Shown here piece by piece: positions 1-9,027 of a stretch of DNA of 48,556 nt. A program made the position numbers and the translations under genes. Each line of letters starts with the position of its first letter. Position 1 is the stretch's first letter. The stretch spans positions 1 through 48,556 of the forward strand of contig NZ_CALMAT010000076.1 in NCBI RefSeq assembly GCF_937859865.1. The letters run 5' to 3'. This DNA is from an uncultured Mucilaginibacter sp. Its GTDB lineage: Bacteria > Bacteroidota > Bacteroidia > Sphingobacteriales > Sphingobacteriaceae. The notes under the pieces were generated by a model. The model was not told the origin of the DNA. It did not search any database and saw only the letters and a list, made by a program, of their open reading frames with translations.

Positions 1-381
1 TTGTTGGATGGCGCTTACCAAAGTTTGATTAAGCATGGCGCAAAGGAAGAAAACATCATTACTTATCCGGTTGCGGGAAGTTTTGAGTTGATTTCGGGGG
101 CTGATTTGCTGTTGAAAAACAAAGATTTGGATGCCGTGATTTGTTTAGGTTGTGTGATCCAGGGCGAAACGCGGCATTTTGATTTTATTTGCAATGCCGT
201 AGCAAACGGGATTGGCAATGTGGGCATTAAATACACCAAGCCAGTTATTTTTGGTGTATTAACAACCGACAACCAGCAACAAGCTTTAGACCGCGCAGGC
301 GGAAAACACGGCAACAAAGGCGATGAGGCAGCCATCACAGCGATAAAAATGGCTGAAATGGCTGAAACCTTGAGCAGATAA
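1..381 (+). CDS. ribH: 6,7-dimethyl-8-ribityllumazine synthase, 5'-truncated
   Basis: Penultimate enzyme of riboflavin synthesis: it condenses 5-amino-6-ribitylaminouracil with 3,4-dihydroxybutanone phosphate in the cytoplasm, usually as an icosahedral or pentameric assembly. Family signatures visible are PVAGSFEL near residue 23, the substrate-loop sequence CLGCVIQGETRHFDFIC near 48-64 and VIFGVLTTDNQQQALDR near 82-98. About 126 residues are present; the family usually has about 150-165, so the window edge cuts off the N-terminus and the TTG at base 1 is an internal codon. It ends at TAA 379-381 and is followed by a small lipoprotein gene on the same strand. Identity is secure. Confidence 0.95.
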   Translation: MLDGAYQSLIKHGAKEENIITYPVAGSFELISGADLLLKNKDLDAVICLGCVIQGETRHFDFICNAVANGIGNVGIKYTKPVIFGVLTTDNQQQALDRAGGKHGNKGDEAAITAIKMAEMAETLSR

Positions 382-428
382 AGAGAGTATATCAGTTAAA
401 AAAAAGATTGTAAAAACAAACTACCACA

Positions 429-536
429 ATGAGAAAATTTATCCTGATGGCCGCTTTGGCCGCTGCTTTAACCGGTTCTTTGTCGTCTTGCGGATCAAAA
501 CTTTGCCCGGCTTACGGCAATACGCACCACCGCTAA
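429..536 (+). CDS. Small lipoprotein, 35 aa
   Basis: A 35-residue frame starting MRKFILMAALAAALTG and ending GNTHHR. It has a basic N-terminus, a hydrophobic stretch and a lipobox (LSSC, Cys at about residue 21), followed by GSKLCPAYG. After signal peptidase II cleavage only about 15 residues would remain, so this would be a tiny lipid-anchored peptide. I recall similar short Cys-Pro-Ala-Tyr-Gly lipoproteins in Bacteroidetes but know no function. It lies 47 bp after ribH and 73 bp before ytxJ on the same strand. The lipobox and clean start-stop support a real gene despite its size. Confidence 0.65.
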   Translation: MRKFILMAALAAALTGSLSSCGSKLCPAYGNTHHR

Positions 537-564
537 ATCATCGGCACACTGTCAATTAAAAAAA

Positions 565-589
565 TATTTAAGGCGATAAAAGAAGTATC
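565..589 (+). repeat. Single AAAAGAAGTAT motif, intergenic
   Basis: Half-site ATTTAAGGCGATAAAAGAAG followed by TATC, between the small lipoprotein gene and ytxJ. It matches the dispersed motif (GRTAAAAGAAGYAT preceded by a TTTA/TAAA box). A -7-like TAATTTCG at about 594-601 lies between it and ytxJ. Confidence 0.7.
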
Positions 590-609
590 GTTGTAATTTC
601 GTCCCTCAA

Positions 610-936
610 ATGAATTGGATAAATATTACTGCCTCGCAACAGATTGATGATATTAAAGCTGCTACCGGCTACAGCATCATCTTTAAACATAGTACCCGCT
701 GCCCCATCAGCATGATGGCGAAAAGAAAATTTGAACTGGACGAGAAATTATTTGACGGCATCACGCCGCTTTATTTTCTCGACCTGATAAAATTTCGCGA
801 CCTTTCTAAAGCCGTTGCCGAAACTTTTAACGTTCAGCACGAATCCCCTCAATTGCTTTTAATTAAAGATGGCGAATGCGTTTTAGACCAATCCCACTCT
901 TCCATCTCTGCCGAAGAAGTAGTTGAAGTGATGTAG
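610..936 (+). CDS. ytxJ: Bacillithiol system redox-active protein YtxJ
   Basis: A 108-residue thioredoxin-fold protein (DUF2847). The signature is FKHSTRCPISMMAK at residues 25-38, with a single active-site-like Cys31 (monothiol) where a thioredoxin would carry CxxC. The downstream stretch ESPQLLLIKDGECVLDQSH is typical of the family. YtxJ is linked by phylogenomics to bacillithiol metabolism and proposed to act in de-bacillithiolation, which implies the host makes bacillithiol; this role is inference. It follows the small lipoprotein and is probably cotranscribed with or just downstream of ribH. Confidence 0.9.
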   Translation: MNWINITASQQIDDIKAATGYSIIFKHSTRCPISMMAKRKFELDEKLFDGITPLYFLDLIKFRDLSKAVAETFNVQHESPQLLLIKDGECVLDQSHSSISAEEVVEVM

Positions 937-1027
937 TTGATGGCTCATGGTTAATGGTGCATAGCTGATTGCCAATAGTTGATAGCCGTTTGTTCATGGC
1001 TGATGGCTGACAGCCGATAGCTAACAC
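937..1027. repeat. Degenerate TGATRGCYGA-type short tandem repeat
   Basis: The gap between ytxJ and the convergent osmC-type gene is a chain of imperfect 7-10-nt words such as TGATGGCT, TGATAGCC and GCTGACAGCC. The same repeat type reappears near 42.65-42.73 kb and, strikingly, inside ispG (36311-36390). It looks like microsatellite-derived filler with no coding capacity. Confidence 0.6.
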
Positions 1028-1435
1028 CTACCAGCCGAAATCAACCGTTTTTTTAATATCGGGATGAAGGCTTAAATAAACAGGACAAGTTAATGCTGCT
1101 TTTTCGAGTATTTTCTTGTCCTTTTCTGTATAATTTGTTTCCGGAAATTTCAGGTTAACGATAATTTCCCCAACACGCCTCGGTGGTTCGGCAGCCATAA
1201 TTTTGGTGATGGAACAAGTGGTGTTATCAATATTAAGCTGATGTTGTTTGGCGGCGATGCCCATGATCGTCAGCATACAGCTTCCCAAAGCTGCGGCCAG
1301 CAAATCTGTCGGCGAAAATGCCTCTCCCTTTCCCTGGTTATCTACCGGCGCATCGGTCAAAATTGCTGTGCCTGATTGTATGTGTGTTGCTTGCGTTCTT
1401 AGTGTTCCCTGGTAAACCGTTTCTATCGTTGCCAT
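1028..1435 (-). CDS. OsmC family protein (thiol peroxidase fold)
   Basis: A 135-residue OsmC/Ohr-fold protein. The two conserved cysteines expected for peroxidatic and resolving roles are visible: Cys53 in AAALGSCMLTIMGIAA and Cys117 in EKAALTCPVYLSLHP. Length is typical for the shorter YhfA-like OsmC group (about 135-140 aa). The family reduces organic hydroperoxides, but the specific substrate cannot be told from sequence. The gene is convergent with ytxJ and divergent from lipA, with a large composite repeat in the divergent region. Confidence 0.88.
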   Translation of the reverse strand: MATIETVYQGTLRTQATHIQSGTAILTDAPVDNQGKGEAFSPTDLLAAALGSCMLTIMGIAAKQHQLNIDNTTCSITKIMAAEPPRRVGEIIVNLKFPETNYTEKDKKILEKAALTCPVYLSLHPDIKKTVDFGW

Positions 1436-1464
1436 CTTAAAAAATTAATTTCGGCAATTATAAG

Positions 1465-1625
1465 AACCTGTTTAAATTAATACAAGTAAAAACGAATGCT
1501 TCTTTTACCACCTAAAAATTGGTGGTTTATAGCTATCTAAATAAAACCAAAAATCAAAACGCTTACCAAATTTTAGGTGGTAAAAGAAGCATCAAAAATA
1601 AATTGGACAAAACTTTAAACAGGCT
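1465..1625. repeat. Composite inverted-repeat element 1
   Basis: About 160 bp between osmC and lipA. Outer arms are ACCTGTTTAAAT (1466-1477) and TTTAAACAGGCT (1614-1625). Inner arms are ATGCTTCTTTTACCACCTAA (from 1496) and the complementary TTAGGTGGTAAAAGAAGCAT (to 1592), about 97 bp end to end. The centre also contains TTGGTGG-type and ACCAA words. The arms would form a long cruciform or RNA hairpin. It is the best-preserved member of the family described in the findings. Confidence 0.85.
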
Positions 1626-1714
1626 TTAAATAAATTGCCGTCAGTTAACCGTCATTAACCTTTTAGCCCTTTGGTATTTTCGCTTAATAAACCATAATTA
1701 TTTAGTTTTGTGCT

Positions 1715-2593
1715 ATGATTGAATTACCAGTTGTTCCTGCCATTCAGCCGCAGCGCAAACCGGATTGGTTAAGGGTGAAGCTGCCTGTTGGCAAAGAATA
1801 TGCGCACGTTAGAGGTTTGGTAGATACACACAAACTGCACACCATTTGCGAAAGCGGCAATTGCCCGAACATGGGCGAATGCTGGGGCGCAGGTACGGCC
1901 ACTTTCATGATTTTGGGGAATATTTGCACGCGCTCTTGCTCTTTTTGTGCCGTTGCAACCGGAAGGCCCTTAGCGGTTGACCTAAACGAGCCGGAACGTG
2001 TGGCCAGTTCAGTCAAGTTGATGCAGGTAAAACACTGTGTAATTACCTCGGTTGACCGCGATGATTTGAAAGACGGCGGTTCTACCATTTGGGCCGAAAC
2101 GATCAATGCCATCCGCAGGGAAAGCCCGGAAACTACTTTAGAAACCTTGATCCCTGATTTTCGTGGGATTTGGGACAATTTAGAACGTGTTTTAGCTGTT
2201 CGGCCGGAAGTGGTTTCGCACAATTTGGAAACGGTGCGCGAGTTGACAAAAGAAGTACGCATCCAGGCAAAATACGACCGTAGTTTAGAATGTCTGAAAC
2301 GTATTTCTGTGGCAGGTTTACGTACAAAATCCGGTATTATGCTGGGTTTGGGCGAAAGGGAAGACCAGGTTTTGCAAGCGATGGACGATTTGCTGGAAGC
2401 GGGCGTGCATATCCTTACTTTAGGGCAATACCTGCAACCAACTAAAAACCATCATCCGGTTTTGGATTGGATTCATCCCGATCAATTTATGTTTTACAAA
2501 ACAATAGGGTTAGAGAAGGGTTTTAGGTACGTGGAAAGCGGCCCGTTGGTGCGGTCTTCTTATCACGCAGAAAAACACCTATTTGAATTTTAG
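1715..2593 (+). CDS. lipA: Lipoyl synthase
   Basis: Radical SAM enzyme that inserts two sulfurs into protein-bound octanoyl groups to make lipoate. Both iron-sulfur motifs are intact: the auxiliary cluster CxxxxCxxxxxC at Cys45, Cys50 and Cys56, and the radical SAM CxxxCxxC at Cys71, Cys75 and Cys78. The terminal RSSYHAEK, containing the conserved RSSY cluster-ligand motif, is present. At 292 aa it is full length. The ATG at 1715 is preceded 4 nt upstream by TAGTTTTG (1703-1710), which fits the -7 box but would place transcription start at or next to the ATG. Confidence 0.97.
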   Translation: MIELPVVPAIQPQRKPDWLRVKLPVGKEYAHVRGLVDTHKLHTICESGNCPNMGECWGAGTATFMILGNICTRSCSFCAVATGRPLAVDLNEPERVASSVKLMQVKHCVITSVDRDDLKDGGSTIWAETINAIRRESPETTLETLIPDFRGIWDNLERVLAVRPEVVSHNLETVRELTKEVRIQAKYDRSLECLKRISVAGLRTKSGIMLGLGEREDQVLQAMDDLLEAGVHILTLGQYLQPTKNHHPVLDWIHPDQFMFYKTIGLEKGFRYVESGPLVRSSYHAEKHLFEF

Positions 2594-2624
2594 TATTCAT
2601 ACTACTACATAACCACCTGATTCC

Positions 2625-3176
2625 TTGACCAAGAAGCGTAAAATATCACTTTCTGAGGAAGAACTTATTGTAGCGCTGCGGCAACGAGAAAAAGTAGCTG
2701 CCGAGGCATTATACGACATGTACTCAGCGTCGCTGTTTGGCGTGATTATCCGAATTGTACAAAACAATGAGCTTGCAGAAGACCTGTTGCAGGAAACCTT
2801 TGTAAAAATCTGGAATTCTTTTTCATCCTACAGCCCCGATAAAGGACGGCTGTTTACCTGGATGGTCAATATCGCCCGTAACCTTTCTATTGATAAAATA
2901 AGGTCAAAGGATTTTAAAAACCAGATCAAAAACCATGAATTTGATTTAAACGTAACTTCTATTGATGCCAGCAGGAACACAAGCTACAAACCGGAACTTT
3001 TGGGTGTTAAAGATTTGGTGGACAAGCTACGCCCTGAACAAAAAATAATTTTGGACCTGGTTTATTTTAAAGGCTATACACATTTGGAAGCAGCCGATGA
3101 GTTGAGTATTCCTCTGGGTACTATAAAAACCCGTTTAAGGATGGCTATATTACAATTGAGGAAATATTTTAATTAG
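2625..3176 (+). CDS. ECF-type RNA polymerase sigma factor
   Basis: A 183-aa two-domain sigma-70-family protein. Region 2 contains LAEDLLQETFVKIWNSFSSY and GRLFTWMVNIARNLSIDKIR (residues about 50-100). Region 4 contains the helix-turn-helix LEAADELSIPLGTIKTRLR near the C-terminus. The start is TTG at 2625, since no in-frame ATG lies upstream of region 2. The next gene, one base after the stop, encodes a membrane anti-sigma factor, so the pair forms a regulatory module. The inducing signal is not evident. Confidence 0.92.
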   Translation: MTKKRKISLSEEELIVALRQREKVAAEALYDMYSASLFGVIIRIVQNNELAEDLLQETFVKIWNSFSSYSPDKGRLFTWMVNIARNLSIDKIRSKDFKNQIKNHEFDLNVTSIDASRNTSYKPELLGVKDLVDKLRPEQKIILDLVYFKGYTHLEAADELSIPLGTIKTRLRMAILQLRKYFN

Positions 3177-3177
3177 C

Positions 3178-4209
3178 GTGGAAGACATTAAACTATATAT
3201 TGAATCCGGGATACTTGAACTTTATGTTCTGGGCGATCTTACTTCAGCCGAAAGGTTGAATGTTGAAGATATGGCCCGAAATTATCCCGAAGTTCAGAAA
3301 GAGTTGAACGAAATTGCGGCTACGATGGAACAATTTGCCGTAGAAAATGCAATCGAACCGCACGATAATTTAAGGTCGGAAATTTTAGGCCAGTTAGAAT
3401 ATACCCGTACAAACCCGATTACTTCACAACAGGCAACTACCGATACTAAAGTAGTTTCGTTACAACCCGCTCGTCAAACAAATTTTTATAAGTATGCTTT
3501 TGCCGCCAGTGTAGCTTTGTTTTTGGCGAGTTTGGTTGCTTTGTTTAACACCTATAACCAATTGCAGGAATCACGCCAGCAATTGGTCAGTTTGCAGCAA
3601 CAAAACCAAAGTTTTGCAAACCGCGTTAATTTTCAGGAAAACCAACTCAACCAATACAAGCAACAATTAAGCAATAAAGCCAATTCATTGGTTCCGGGTG
3701 CCGATAGTGTCCGCTCAACTGTCAACAATGAACAACAATTGATTGCTTTGCAGCAGCAAAACCAAAACTTTTCGAAACGTTTGGCTTTGCAGGCCGGCGA
3801 ACTTAAAAATTCTAAAAGGAAGCTGGCTGTTTTAGAATCACAAAGCAATAATATTGTATCTATTCTTTCAGATTCAACAAGCCGTTTTATCAGGTTGAAA
3901 GGCTTGCCTTTTTCACCGAAATCTAATTTGATGATAGCCTGGAACCCGGAGAAAAACGAATTATGGATCAACAAAAGGGCATCTACTTTGCCGGCCAACG
4001 ATCCTGAACACCAGTATCAATTATGGGCCATTACTAAGTTAAAACCGGTTAGTTTAGGTGTTTTTGACATTACCAAAAAAGATTCTATCTTACAAAAAAT
4101 GACTTCTGTTGAAGGTGCAACCGCCTTTGCCGTAACCCTTGAACCACGTGGCGGCAGCGAAAAACCAACTTTAAAACAAATGGTGGTGATGGGGCTTGCC
4201 CATAAATAA
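3178..4209 (+). CDS. RskA-like anti-sigma factor, membrane-anchored
   Basis: A 343-aa protein starting at GTG 3178, one base after the sigma stop codon, which implies translational coupling. The cytoplasmic N-terminal about 75 residues resemble the anti-sigma domain (IESGILELYVLGDLTSAE). One membrane segment (YAFAASVALFLASLVALF, about residues 104-121) follows, then a Gln/Asn-rich predicted coiled coil (about 125-220). The C-terminal RskA-type domain contains LWAITKLKPVSLGVFD and TAFAVTLEPRGGSEKPT. It is expected to sequester the partner sigma factor until a periplasmic signal triggers proteolysis (family knowledge). Confidence 0.88.
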   Translation: MEDIKLYIESGILELYVLGDLTSAERLNVEDMARNYPEVQKELNEIAATMEQFAVENAIEPHDNLRSEILGQLEYTRTNPITSQQATTDTKVVSLQPARQTNFYKYAFAASVALFLASLVALFNTYNQLQESRQQLVSLQQQNQSFANRVNFQENQLNQYKQQLSNKANSLVPGADSVRSTVNNEQQLIALQQQNQNFSKRLALQAGELKNSKRKLAVLESQSNNIVSILSDSTSRFIRLKGLPFSPKSNLMIAWNPEKNELWINKRASTLPANDPEHQYQLWAITKLKPVSLGVFDITKKDSILQKMTSVEGATAFAVTLEPRGGSEKPTLKQMVVMGLAHK

Positions 4210-4229
4210 GCTTGAAAACATATTAATTT

Positions 4230-4262
4230 AAAACGGCTGAATTGATTTTCAGCCGTTTTTTT
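4230..4262. terminator. Bidirectional terminator hairpin between anti-sigma and nnr
   Basis: Stem AAAACGGCTGAA / TTCAGCCGTTTT with a 5-6-nt loop, flanked by A and T tracts on either side. It serves both convergent genes. Its right arm overlaps the last codons and TGA stop of nnr on the minus strand, so coding and termination share bases. Confidence 0.8.
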
Positions 4263-5757
4263 GTGCCATTAATTTTCCTAAAGTTAGGGGGATTTGTTTT
4301 GCAACCTGCTCTGGCAAAACAACGGCTAAGTTGTTGGCAAAAGCCAGTTCATCACCAGCTTTTCCGTGCAAAAAAACACCGATAAAAGCAGCATCTTTTG
4401 GTTGATAACCTTGTGCCAACAATCCGGTAATAATTCCGGTCAAAACATCGCCCATACCGCCCGTGCCCATCGCCGGGTTTCCGGTTGGATTGAAGTAAAG
4501 CTGGCCATCGGGCGTGGCAATGATGGTGTATTGGTTCTTTAAAACAATCACGATCTTTTTTTCAACCGCTTGCTGCTTGGCCGTTTCCAGCCTTTGCCAC
4601 CAAGAGTTGTGCTCGCCAAACAGCCGGTCAAACTCTTTCATGTGCGGGGTTATGATCGAGTTTTCAGGGATCTGTTTCCACCAATTTGGGTTTTCGGAAA
4701 GCATGTTTAAAGCATCTGCATCTAAAACAAGTGTTTTTTTATAATTGGACAACAGTGCTTCCAACAATTGCACCGCATCTTTTCCTAATCCCGGCCCGGC
4801 GGCAATTACCGTAAACTTTTCCCATTCAATTTCCGGCAATTGCTTTTCCTCTCTCAAAAGAGCCATAATGTCAGGCATATAAGCGTTCAAAGCTGTTAAA
4901 CCAGGCGCCGGAATACAAGCCGTAGTTAAACCTGCGCCAACATAAACGGCAGCCGAAGAACAAAGCAAAGCCGCGCCCATGGTTTTTGCCTGTCCGGCAA
5001 TCAGCAAAGCATGGCCAAATGTTCCTTTATGTTGAAATTTTTTGCGTGGCGATACTGTTTTTACCACATCTTTTTCTTCAATCAAAAAGTAATTACTTTT
5101 GGCATTGCTTAGGAAATTTTCATCCAAACCAATATCAAGCACCACAAAATCAGCCATAAAAGAAGCAGATTCGGGTAACAAAAAATTAATTTTTGGCAAC
5201 TGGAAAGTGATAACCAAATCAGCTTTTAAAACTATAGAATTTGGGTCAACCACGCCTTCTGTAAAAAAACCAGTCGGCACATCTACGGCAATTACTTGTT
5301 TTTTGATTTGGTTTAAATGATTGACGAGATCAGCATAAGCACCACTTAACGGTTTGTTCAAGCCGCTGCCAAGCAAAGCATCAATCAAAATATCGGCATT
5401 TTCCTGCGGAAAATTTCCTGCTTCTAATTCGATAAAAGGAACTGATGCTTCTTTTAGCCTATTAAAATTGGTGTCGAAATCCGAAGTTGAACGATCTGAA
5501 AAACGCGCAATTTTCACAGCCAAATGCTGGTACTGTTCGGCTTTCAATAACCGCGCAATGGCCAAACCATCGCCGCCGTTGTTTCCCGTTCCGCAGTAAA
5601 TCGCAATCCGATTGTTTTTATCAGGAAAATGATTGCAAAAGAAGTTAACGAAAGCTTTACAGGCGCGCTCCATCAGATCAACAGAAGTGATGAGTTCTGT
5701 TTGGATGGTTTGCGCATCTGCCTCGTGCATTTGTGCGGCGGTAAGAAGTTTGAGCAT
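4249..5757 (-). CDS. nnr: Bifunctional NAD(P)H-hydrate epimerase / ADP-dependent dehydratase
   Basis: Repairs damaged, hydrated NADH and NADPH. The N-terminal YjeF epimerase domain (about residues 1-215) has GTGNNGGDGLAIARLL and the later FQLPKINFLLPES. The C-terminal ribokinase-like dehydratase domain (about 225-495) has AAGPGLGKDAVQ, VLDADALNML, ITPHMKEFDRLFG and the GNPAMGTGGMGDVLTG catalytic segment. The 502-aa length matches the fused bacterial form. Two copies of the dispersed motif lie inside the gene, at 5152-5166 (encoding part of SASFMAD) and 5445-5470 (encoding NRLKEASV). Confidence 0.95.
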   Translation of the reverse strand: MLKLLTAAQMHEADAQTIQTELITSVDLMERACKAFVNFFCNHFPDKNNRIAIYCGTGNNGGDGLAIARLLKAEQYQHLAVKIARFSDRSTSDFDTNFNRLKEASVPFIELEAGNFPQENADILIDALLGSGLNKPLSGAYADLVNHLNQIKKQVIAVDVPTGFFTEGVVDPNSIVLKADLVITFQLPKINFLLPESASFMADFVVLDIGLDENFLSNAKSNYFLIEEKDVVKTVSPRKKFQHKGTFGHALLIAGQAKTMGAALLCSSAAVYVGAGLTTACIPAPGLTALNAYMPDIMALLREEKQLPEIEWEKFTVIAAGPGLGKDAVQLLEALLSNYKKTLVLDADALNMLSENPNWWKQIPENSIITPHMKEFDRLFGEHNSWWQRLETAKQQAVEKKIVIVLKNQYTIIATPDGQLYFNPTGNPAMGTGGMGDVLTGIITGLLAQGYQPKDAAFIGVFLHGKAGDELAFANNLAVVLPEQVAKQIPLTLGKLMAQKNG

Positions 5758-5803
5758 AAATTGCTAACATCAATTATCGTGTCAATGTTTATCAAAAAAG
5801 CTG

Positions 5804-5826
5804 ATGCTTCTTTTATCGGCATAAAT
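5804..5826 (-). repeat. Single ATGCTTCTTTTATC motif, intergenic
   Basis: A full-length single copy, ATGCTTCTTTTATCGGCATA then AAT, upstream of nnr (minus strand). It carries the extended consensus, the core followed by CGGCATAAA. The rest of the 195-bp nnr-uvrA gap shows no gene. Confidence 0.8.
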
Positions 5827-5952
5827 TAAGTGCCGTAAGCAAATTTTGCAGCAATGGGTTTTGGCCCCATTAAAATTAAAAATGCTAACCGCTTTTTCCA
5901 ACGGAATAAATTCCGTTGCTACAACATGTGCCGAGGCTACGCCTCTTCCAAA

Positions 5953-8802
5953 TCAAACCGCCAAACCCATCTCTTTTTTCAAAAATTTCCCCGTAAAACT
6001 TTCCTTCACCTTGCACAAACCTTCCGGCGTACCAGAATATAGAATTCTGCCGCCGCCAGAACCGCCTTCCGGGCCTAAGTCAATCACATGGTCGGCAACT
6101 TTGATCACGTCCAAATTATGTTCGATCACCAAAACAGTGTTGCCTTTATCCACCAATAAATTTAAAACGCCAAGCAGCACATTGATATCTTCAAAATGCA
6201 AACCGGTTGTTGGTTCATCCAGAATATAAAAGGTGTTGCCGGTATCTTTTTTGGAAAGTTCTGTCGCCAGTTTTACACGCTGCGCCTCGCCTCCGGAAAG
6301 CGTGGTAGAAGATTGGCCAAGCGTGATATAGCCCAACCCAACGTCTTGCAACGTTTTGATTTTGCGGTAGATAGAAGGAATCGGCTCGAAAAACGCACAA
6401 GCATCTTCAATGCTCATATCCAAAACATCGCTGATGGATTTGCCGCGATAACGCACTTCCAACGTTTCGCGGTTGTACCTTCTGCCGCCGCACTCTTCGC
6501 AAGGAACCTGCACATCGGGCAAAAAATTCATCTCGATCAGCTTTACACCTGCTCCCTGACAAGTTTCACATCTTCCGCCTTTTACGTTGAAGGAAAAACG
6601 TCCGGGTTTGTAACCGCGGATTCGTGCTTCGGGCAAACCCACAAACAAATTTCTAATATCCGAAAAAACGCTGGTATAAGTTGCCGGATTGGAGCGCGGC
6701 GTGCGGCCAATTGGCGTTTGGTCAATCTCGATTACTTTATCAATATGTTCCAAACCTTCAATTTTGCCGTAAGCCAAAGGTTGTTTTTTGGCACGGAAGA
6801 AATGATGGTTTAAGATGGGATATAAAGTTTCAGTAATCAAACTGGATTTGCCGCTGCCGGAAACGCCGGTAATACCAATCAATTTTCCCAACGGAAAATC
6901 AACCGAAACATTTTTAAGGTTGTGGCCCGATGCTTTTTTTACCGATACAAATTTGCCGTTGCCCGCCCGCCGCTTTTCCGGGATCGTAATTTCCTTGCTG
7001 CCATTTAAGTAGGAAGTGGTTAGCGTTTGCTGCAACATCAATTCTTGCGGTGTGCCTTGTGCCACCACCGTTCCACCGTGAACGCCTGCTGCCGGTCCCA
7101 TATCAATTACGTAATCGGCTTCCAAAATCATCTCTTTATCGTGCTCCACCACCAAAACAGTGTTGCCCAAATCGCGCAGGTTTTTTAACGCATGGATTAA
7201 ACGGTCGTTATCGCGCTGGTGCAAACCGATGCTGGGTTCGTCCAAAATATACATCACGTTCATCAACTGCGAACCAATTTGCGTAGCTAAACGGATGCGC
7301 TGCGCTTCTCCGCCCGAAAGTGTGCGAGCCGTACGATCCAACGTTAGATAACTTAAACCAACATCCAGCAAAAAGCCGATGCGGGCACGTATTTCTTTTA
7401 AAATTTCTTTGGCAATGATGTTTTGCCGCTCGCTTAAACGGCCTTCGATTCCAACAAACCAATCACTCAAAGCAACAATATCCATGTTGGCCAGCTCGAA
7501 AATGTTTTTGCCGTCAACCTTAAAGTTCAGCGACTCTTTTTTCAAACGTGCGCCGTTACATTCCGGGCAAATCTTGACGGTTCGGTAATTGTCCAGATCG
7601 TCGCCCTGGTCTTCGGTTTTGCGTTCCTGCTGCTCTTCCAGCATTTTGATGATGCCGTCAAAATTGATCTGGTAATTCTGGACGTTGTATTTATTGTATT
7701 CCACCGGAACGGTGATCATATCCGGAGAACCGTTTAAAATGATCTTCAGGATTTCGGGAGAAAGCTTTTCGATCGGCGTAGCTAAAGAAAACTCGTACTT
7801 TTTGCCCAACGCTTTTAAAACCTGGAACATCCAGGTTTCGCGGTATTCGCCCAACGGAGCCAAACCGCCGTTTAAAATACTGAGTTTTTTATCCGGGATA
7901 ACAGAATCCTCATCCACTTCGGAAATGTAACCCAAACCATCGCAGCGCGGACAAGCGCCATAAGGCGAGTTGAACGAGAAAGTGTTAGGCTGAGGTTCGT
8001 CATAAGAAATTCCGGAAACCGGATCCATCAAAAACTTGCTGAAATAGGAAACCTGGTTTTGCTGATCGGCAACGCGGATAATGCCTTTAGCTACTTTTAA
8101 GGCCGTTTGGATGGAAGTATGCAGCCGTTTTTCGTCTTTTTCGGTGATCACTAAACGGTCAACTACAATATCAATATCGTGGATTTTGTAGCGGTCTACC
8201 TGCATTTTCGGCTCCACGTCCTGGATCGCGCCATCTACCCAAACTTTCAAATAACCTTGCTTGCGTATCTGCTCAAACAGTTCGCGGTAATGGCCTTTTC
8301 TTGCTTTGATAACCGGCGCTAAAATGTTGATCGGCTGGCCGTTGTAACGCTCGAAAATAGTTTTGTAAATCTGGTCTTCCGATAAACGCTCCATCTTTTC
8401 GCCGGTAACATACGAATACGCATCGCCGGTACGGGCAAAAAGCAAACGCATAAAATCGTAAATCTCGGTAATGGTGCCAACGGTAGAGCGTGGGTTTTTG
8501 CTGGTGGTTTTTTGTTCGATGGCGATAACTGGGCTTAAACCCGAAACTTTATCTACATCCGGCCGCTCCATGCCGCCCATAAACTGGCGCGAATAAGCGG
8601 AAAAGGTTTCCATATAACGGCGTTGTCCTTCGGCATAAATCGTATCAAAAGCTAAGGAAGATTTGCCGCTGCCGCTCAATCCGGTAATCACAACGAGTTG
8701 GTTGCGCGGAAAAGAAATATCAATATTTTTTAGATTATGTACCCGGGCACCGTAAACTTCCACCTCACTTTGCTCGCCCAGATCAATCGTTTTTTCAGCC
8801 AT
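5953..8802 (-). CDS. uvrA: Excinuclease ABC subunit A
   Basis: ATP-dependent DNA damage sensor of nucleotide excision repair, loading UvrB onto lesions. Two ABC modules are intact. Walker A motifs GLSGSGKSS (residues 41-49) and GVSGSGKSS are present, as are two signature motifs LSGGEAQR. Zinc-binding cysteines occur as CPRCDGLG, CPECNGARL, CETCQGAG and CEECGGRRYN. The 949-aa length is normal. No copy of the dispersed AAAAGAAGCAT motif lies within this 2.85-kb conserved gene, in contrast to less conserved genes in the window. Confidence 0.98.
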   Translation of the reverse strand: MAEKTIDLGEQSEVEVYGARVHNLKNIDISFPRNQLVVITGLSGSGKSSLAFDTIYAEGQRRYMETFSAYSRQFMGGMERPDVDKVSGLSPVIAIEQKTTSKNPRSTVGTITEIYDFMRLLFARTGDAYSYVTGEKMERLSEDQIYKTIFERYNGQPINILAPVIKARKGHYRELFEQIRKQGYLKVWVDGAIQDVEPKMQVDRYKIHDIDIVVDRLVITEKDEKRLHTSIQTALKVAKGIIRVADQQNQVSYFSKFLMDPVSGISYDEPQPNTFSFNSPYGACPRCDGLGYISEVDEDSVIPDKKLSILNGGLAPLGEYRETWMFQVLKALGKKYEFSLATPIEKLSPEILKIILNGSPDMITVPVEYNKYNVQNYQINFDGIIKMLEEQQERKTEDQGDDLDNYRTVKICPECNGARLKKESLNFKVDGKNIFELANMDIVALSDWFVGIEGRLSERQNIIAKEILKEIRARIGFLLDVGLSYLTLDRTARTLSGGEAQRIRLATQIGSQLMNVMYILDEPSIGLHQRDNDRLIHALKNLRDLGNTVLVVEHDKEMILEADYVIDMGPAAGVHGGTVVAQGTPQELMLQQTLTTSYLNGSKEITIPEKRRAGNGKFVSVKKASGHNLKNVSVDFPLGKLIGITGVSGSGKSSLITETLYPILNHHFFRAKKQPLAYGKIEGLEHIDKVIEIDQTPIGRTPRSNPATYTSVFSDIRNLFVGLPEARIRGYKPGRFSFNVKGGRCETCQGAGVKLIEMNFLPDVQVPCEECGGRRYNRETLEVRYRGKSISDVLDMSIEDACAFFEPIPSIYRKIKTLQDVGLGYITLGQSSTTLSGGEAQRVKLATELSKKDTGNTFYILDEPTTGLHFEDINVLLGVLNLLVDKGNTVLVIEHNLDVIKVADHVIDLGPEGGSGGGRILYSGTPEGLCKVKESFTGKFLKKEMGLAV

Positions 8803-8862
8803 GTTTAATTTTAGAAATTGATTTTATTAAAAGCTTTTTGCGAACCTTGTTTGATGAAACAG

Positions 8863-8906
8863 ATGCTTCTTTTACCACCCAAAATTTATAGTGCTAAAAG
8901 AAGCAT
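8863..8906. repeat. Compact inverted pair of the dispersed motif (element 2)
   Basis: ATGCTTCTTTTACCACCCAA at the left and GTGCTAAAAGAAGCAT at the right, only 44 bp end to end, just upstream of uvrA on the minus strand. The inner arms can fold into a compact hairpin. Outer GCCTGTTTAAAT arms are missing or badly decayed (CCTTGTTTGAT at about 8845). Confidence 0.8.
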
Positions 8907-8968
8907 TCGAAAACCATAACAAATTTTGCCTTAATAAATTTTTGTTTAACGGCTGCAAAAATAAGCAA

Positions 8969-9004
8969 AAAAGGCCGTCCCTTTTTTTGGGGACAGCCTT
9001 TTTT
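8969..9004 (-). terminator. Rho-independent terminator of the lytic transglycosylase gene
   Basis: Stem AAGGCTGTCCC / GGGACGGCCTT (minus-strand sense, one G-U pair) with an A/T-rich loop and runs of A and T on each side. It lies 25-60 bp past the stop of the minus-strand gene at 9028. Confidence 0.8.
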
Positions 9005-9027
9005 GCTTTGTGCTCCTTGTGGGTTTT

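Noticed and set aside
5829-6229. Plus-strand frames opposite the uvrA end and others opposite large genes
   Set aside because: They are antisense shadows of conserved minus-strand genes with no protein features of their own.
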